This document shows, in pieces, positions 4,769-7,316 of a stretch of DNA of 7,316 bases (its first letter is position 1; each line of letters begins with the position of its first letter). The notes under the pieces were generated by a model. The model saw only the letters and a program-made list of their open reading frames with translations. It was not told where the DNA came from and did no database searches. Source of the stretch: Dialister sp. UBA734 (GTDB lineage: Bacteria; Bacillota; Negativicutes; Veillonellales; Dialisteraceae); NCBI GenBank assembly GCA_002297935.1, contig DBLC01000086.1, forward strand, positions 1-7,316, read 5' to 3'. Made by a program: the position numbers and the translations under genes.

Positions 4769-5619
4769 TAATTAAATACTTTCTTCGGATGAATCACGCC
4801 TCTAGCGACCGAGGCGGTGCCAAGGAAGCGGGTTCCGGTAAATACAGCGGCCACATCCACTGGGGATTGGCGGGTGCGAAGTCGTTTTCCCTGCAGGAAA
4901 TCAGCCCCTTCTTTTTCGGAAAGGGAAATGGATGGAAGAGCCGACAGGATGGGACGAATATCAGTCATAAGCGATGCTTCCGGCTGGGCTTCTATTTCTT
5001 CTAATGTCTTGGCATCCGCCACAGAGAAGGGGCCCATGTGGCTGCGGAGCAGGAAGGACATGGTGAGAGGGCAACCGGCCGCTTCGCCCAAGTCTCTTCC
5101 CAAGGCACGGATGTAGGTGCCGGCGGAGCAAGTGACAGAGAGACGAATCTTTGGTGGTTCGATGTCCCGGATAGTCAGGTCGTAAATGGTGACCGGACGG
5201 GCCGGCAGTTCTACCGCTTTTCCTTCCCGTGCCAGTTTATAGGCCCGTTCCCCATTCACTTTGATGGCAGAGTAACTAGAGGGACGCTGCAGAATTTCCC
5301 CGCGAAACGGCACCGCTGCTTTTTCCCAGATAGAAGTATCGGTCGGAATAGGTCCTGTTTCTACCACTTCGCCAGTGGCATCTTCGGTGTCAGTGCGAAA
5401 GCCCATGAGAAATTCCGCTTCATAGGTTTTCTGATGAATCGGCGCATATTCGATAAGCCGGGTAGCCCGTCCCAGAAAGACCGGCAGCACGCCGGCCGCC
5501 ATGGGATCCAAGGTGCCGCCGTGGCCGATTTTCTTTTGTCCGTAAATCCGCCGGAGCCGGGCAATCACGTCGAAAGAGGTCATACCCGCCGGTTTCAATA
5601 CATTCAGTACCCCATCCAT
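4768..5619 (-). CDS. truB: tRNA pseudouridine(55) synthase TruB
   Basis: TruB isomerises U55 in the T-loop of tRNAs to pseudouridine. The 283-residue protein starts DGVLNVLKPAGMTSFDV and has the catalytic motif GHGGTLDP with Asp38. Other conserved blocks are KTY (64-66), RPSSYSAIKVNGERAYKLAR in the middle, and GTYIRALGRDLGE with LLRSHMGPF. The Gly in place of Thr in GHTGTLDP is a conservative family variant. The C-terminal extension is rather short but includes a small domain. Its ATG overlaps the nrnA stop by one base (TAATG) and only a weak GGAG lies 11 nt upstream, suggesting translational coupling to nrnA. The TAG stop is formed at the edge of a 7-bp repeat array. Confidence 0.96.
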   Translation of the reverse strand: MDGVLNVLKPAGMTSFDVIARLRRIYGQKKIGHGGTLDPMAAGVLPVFLGRATRLIEYAPIHQKTYEAEFLMGFRTDTEDATGEVVETGPIPTDTSIWEKAAVPFRGEILQRPSSYSAIKVNGERAYKLAREGKAVELPARPVTIYDLTIRDIEPPKIRLSVTCSAGTYIRALGRDLGEAAGCPLTMSFLLRSHMGPFSVADAKTLEEIEAQPEASLMTDIRPILSALPSISLSEKEGADFLQGKRLRTRQSPVDVAAVFTGTRFLGTASVARGVIHPKKVFN

Positions 5620-6587
5620 TAGAGATATTTCTCCGCTGCTTTGACAAAGACTTTTTCCGCTTCTTCAAAGGTGTCGTGAATGGAGCAGCCGGAGGCTTTC
5701 CAGTGACCGCCGCCGCCAAATTCAGCCGCCAGTTCGGATACGTTGGCGTAGTTTTTGGAGCGAAGGGAAATACGAGTTTCCTTTTCTCCTCTGTATTTGA
5801 ACAGTGCCGCAATTTCGCAGCCTCGGATGCACCGCGGAATGGAAGCGTAGTAATCGGAATTTTCCCCATCCAGTTCCATGGCTTCTTTCCCCATGTAAGC
5901 GATGACGATTTTTCCGTCCGCATAGGAATGGACTGTCTTTGCCACCATTTCATAGCAGTGCATGGCTTCGATGGTCTTTTCTTCCAGGTGGTTGGAAATA
6001 TAGGACGGGTCAGCGCCCATTTCTACCAATTTGCTGGCCATGAGGAGCGTGTGAGGAGACGTGCAGCTGAAACGGAAGAAGCCGCTGTCAGTGCCAATGC
6101 CCATGTAGAGGGCATTGCAGGTGTCTTCGTCCATTTGAATGCCTTCGTCGAAGAACATTTCTGCCAGCATTTCTGCGGTGGCAGCGTACTTGTACTGCAG
6201 ATAGAGATAATCGGTGTATCTTTCGTTGGTTCTATGGTGATCGATAGCCAGGGTATCGATGTCCTGGGGGAAAGCGAAGTCGCCGCCTCGTTCCAGATTG
6301 CCCAGGTCAGTGAATACGATGGCATCGTAGTTCTTGCCTTCCGGCAGCTTTGTGTGCACCAAAGCAGAGGCTTTCACCAAGGTGTATACCTGGGGCACCG
6401 GGTCCGGCAGGAGCATGTCTGCTTCTTTTCCCATGGAAAGGAGCACGTTGTGGAGAGCGCAGATAGAACCTACGTCATCTCCATCGGGATGTTCGTGACC
6501 CACCAGAAGAAAACGGTTGTGATTTTTCAGGAAATCCATGGCTTCCTGTTTGGTAATTTCCTTGGCGTGGTTGATGGCTAAGCTCAT
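5619..6587 (-). CDS. nrnA: DHH/DHHA1 phosphoesterase, NrnA-type oligoribonuclease / pAp phosphatase
   Basis: NrnA-type proteins degrade 2-5-nt RNA fragments and dephosphorylate pAp to AMP, using Mn ions in the cytoplasm. The 322-residue length is typical. The DHH domain shows GHEHPDGDDVGS (30-41), Asp94 in VFTDLGN, the name-giving DHH at 116-118 in LAIDHHRT, and GIGTDSGFFRF (163-173). The C-terminal DHHA1 domain ends with the substrate-binding GGGGHWKASG (291-300). All metal-binding positions appear intact. The start is well fixed: AGGAGG (6595-6600) lies 7 nt upstream, and the ATG overlaps the rbfA stop as ATGA. Position between rbfA and truB is common in Firmicutes. The function follows from family and context; a related phosphoesterase specificity (for example cyclic dinucleotide breakdown products) cannot be excluded. 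Confidence 0.92.
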   Translation of the reverse strand: MSLAINHAKEITKQEAMDFLKNHNRFLLVGHEHPDGDDVGSICALHNVLLSMGKEADMLLPDPVPQVYTLVKASALVHTKLPEGKNYDAIVFTDLGNLERGGDFAFPQDIDTLAIDHHRTNERYTDYLYLQYKYAATAEMLAEMFFDEGIQMDEDTCNALYMGIGTDSGFFRFSCTSPHTLLMASKLVEMGADPSYISNHLEEKTIEAMHCYEMVAKTVHSYADGKIVIAYMGKEAMELDGENSDYYASIPRCIRGCEIAALFKYRGEKETRISLRSKNYANVSELAAEFGGGGHWKASGCSIHDTFEEAEKVFVKAAEKYL

Positions 6588-6937
6588 TCTTTTTCCTCCT
6601 GATGAATTTTCTTCAACAGGCCGTCGATGTGCATGCCGTAATCCAAAGACGTATCTTCTTCAAAAGAAATTTCCGGGGTGTAATAAATCTTCAGACGCTG
6701 TCCCAATTCCCGGCGCACAAAGCCCCGGCTCTTGTTGAGCGCTTCCAAAGACGCTTTCTTTTCCGACGGCTTGCCGAAAAGACTTACATAAATGGTGGCT
6801 TCCCGCAAATCTCCGGTCACTTTTACTTCTGTGACAGTGACAAATCCAATGCGGGGATCTTTCAGATCATGAAGGAGCATCTGGCTCACTTCTTGTTTGA
6901 TAAATTCCTGTACTTTGCGTACTCTTAGTTCAGACAT
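6584..6937 (-). CDS. rbfA: 30S ribosome-binding factor A
   Basis: RbfA binds the immature 30S subunit near the 5' end of 16S rRNA and assists its late maturation, especially in the cold. The 117-residue protein is a complete single KH-like domain: LRVRKVQEFIKQEVSQML at the start, DPRIGFVTVTEVKVTGDL (27-44) and ATIYVSLFG (47-55), and the closing PEISFEEDTSLDYGMHIDGL. AGAGG (6944-6948) lies 6 nt before the ATG. It is the first gene of the minus-strand cluster in the window and overlaps nrnA by 4 nt. In many Firmicutes infB lies directly upstream; here more than 375 bp of non-coding DNA with a terminator intervenes. Confidence 0.96.
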   Translation of the reverse strand: MSELRVRKVQEFIKQEVSQMLLHDLKDPRIGFVTVTEVKVTGDLREATIYVSLFGKPSEKKASLEALNKSRGFVRRELGQRLKIYYTPEISFEEDTSLDYGMHIDGLLKKIHQEEKE

Positions 6938-6973
6938 GGTATACCTCTTTCTAACAAAGCAATGGATGAAAGA

Positions 6974-7001
6974 GTGCGTAATGCGTAGTGCGTAGTGCGT
7001 A
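6974..7001. repeat. 7-bp period array GTGCGTA, four units
   Basis: GTGCGTA, ATGCGTA, GTGCGTA and GTGCGTA follow without a slip, about 35 bp upstream of rbfA and directly before the inverted repeat at 7003. This is a third sequence family with exactly the same 7-bp period as the arrays at 3431 and 2913. Confidence 0.8.
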
Positions 7002-7102
7002 ATGGTGGAAGGGGCGCATCAAAATCATAGGGCGCCCCAATCCCCCTTATAAATTTGGATGTATCATACCATCATTACAGCATCACTTATTACACATGAC
7101 AC

Positions 7103-7131
7103 ACTTTATTTTTTGAAAAAAATCGTTTCAA
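7103..7131 (-). promoter_or_regulatory. Weak candidate promoter for the rbfA cluster
   Basis: On the minus strand TTGAAA (7126-7131) is followed after 17 bp by TAAAGT (7103-7108). The -35 box is one base off the consensus, the -10 box two. It is placed between the terminator at 7160-7203 and rbfA, where a promoter would be needed. Confidence 0.3.
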
Positions 7132-7159
7132 GTAATGAATAAACCTATATCACATTAAA

Positions 7160-7203
7160 ATAAAAATTGTCCATCCTTATTCAGTTGGATGAACAATTTT
7201 TAT
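7160..7203 (-). terminator. Rho-independent terminator upstream of rbfA
   Basis: A 17-bp stem (7160-7176 with 7187-7203) has one non-Watson-Crick pair, which is a G-U pair only in the minus-strand transcript; the loop has 10 bases and the minus-strand RNA continues U-rich. It therefore probably ends a minus-strand unit lying beyond the window and insulates rbfA from it. It could work both ways. Confidence 0.7.
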
Positions 7204-7316
7204 TCGTGAGAAATCACAAATCATATATCAAGATGTAGTAAAACTATGCCAAGCTCGTTTCCATAATACAAAATGGGGTATAGGGGCGCTTTATGAATTG
7301 TGCGCCCCTTCCACCA

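Larger units (their letters stand above)
7003..7316. repeat. Pair of inverted hairpin elements, possibly ends of one small element
   Basis: TGGTGGAAGGGGCGCA (7003-7018) is the perfect reverse complement of 7301-7316. The match continues less perfectly for about 25 bp inward. Each end is itself a hairpin: GGGGCGC/GCGCCCC at 7011-7017 with 7032-7038, and at 7283-7289 with 7302-7308. The 280-bp interior is A+T-rich and non-coding apart from a terminator and possible promoter. Either it is one non-autonomous element with terminal inverted repeats, or two copies of a roughly 40-bp palindromic repeat. The right end touches the window edge. Confidence 0.6.

Noticed and set aside
5676..6581. Long plus-strand frame (301 codons) opposite nrnA, and another (194 codons) opposite truB
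   Set aside because: They are antisense shadows of well-supported genes with Cys/His/Phe-rich implausible sequences and no binding sites.

Overview
The window looks like chromosomal DNA of a low-to-medium G+C Firmicutes-type bacterium, possibly a member of the Negativicutes. That is an inference from the Shine-Dalgarno sites (AAGGAGG, AGGAGG), the rbfA-nrnA-truB-ribF gene order, and protein signatures such as GHGGTLDP in TruB and GFFDGCHKGH in RibF. No rRNA, tRNA, CRISPR array or transposase gene is visible.

Layout, left to right. Positions 1-792 are almost gene-free: a possible 14-codon 3' end of a gene at 2-46, a 9-bp repeat, and a cluster of G+C-rich hairpins. An A+T-rich hsdS (type I restriction-modification specificity subunit) lies on the minus strand at 793-1956 with its own promoter and no hsdM or hsdR beside it. 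Positions 1957-2394 hold that promoter, a second 9-bp repeat in the opposite orientation, more hairpins and a 7-bp repeat array. A standalone double-ACT-domain protein follows on the plus strand (2395-2808) with a terminator. A possible 30-residue protein is on the minus strand (3027-3119) with a very strong terminator. The remaining genes form one minus-strand housekeeping cluster: rbfA (6584-6937), nrnA (5619-6587), truB (4768-5619) and ribF (3481-4404). The first three overlap by 4 nt and 1 nt and are probably translationally coupled; ribF is set apart by about 360 bp of repeats. The cluster serves 30S maturation, turnover of nano-RNA and pAp, tRNA U55 pseudouridylation and FMN/FAD synthesis. 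A terminator at 7160-7203 and a repeat pair at 7003-7316 separate rbfA from whatever lies upstream (infB is usual in this order but is not in the window).

The most unusual content is between the genes. There are short-period tandem repeats in several unrelated sequence families: three with exactly a 7-bp period (GTNNACN, NAGTCAC with a TAGGGCC head, GTGCGTA), two 9-bp arrays in opposite orientation on either side of hsdS, and an 8-bp C-rich run. Two of the arrays run into genes and supply the stop codons of ribF and truB. Between truB and ribF a degenerate 57-58-bp unit occurs about five times in two facing arrays that form one large imperfect palindrome. The right end carries a 16-bp perfect inverted pair about 300 bp apart, each end being a small hairpin. 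No new enzyme system is evident; if something here is undescribed, it is this layered intergenic repeat architecture.
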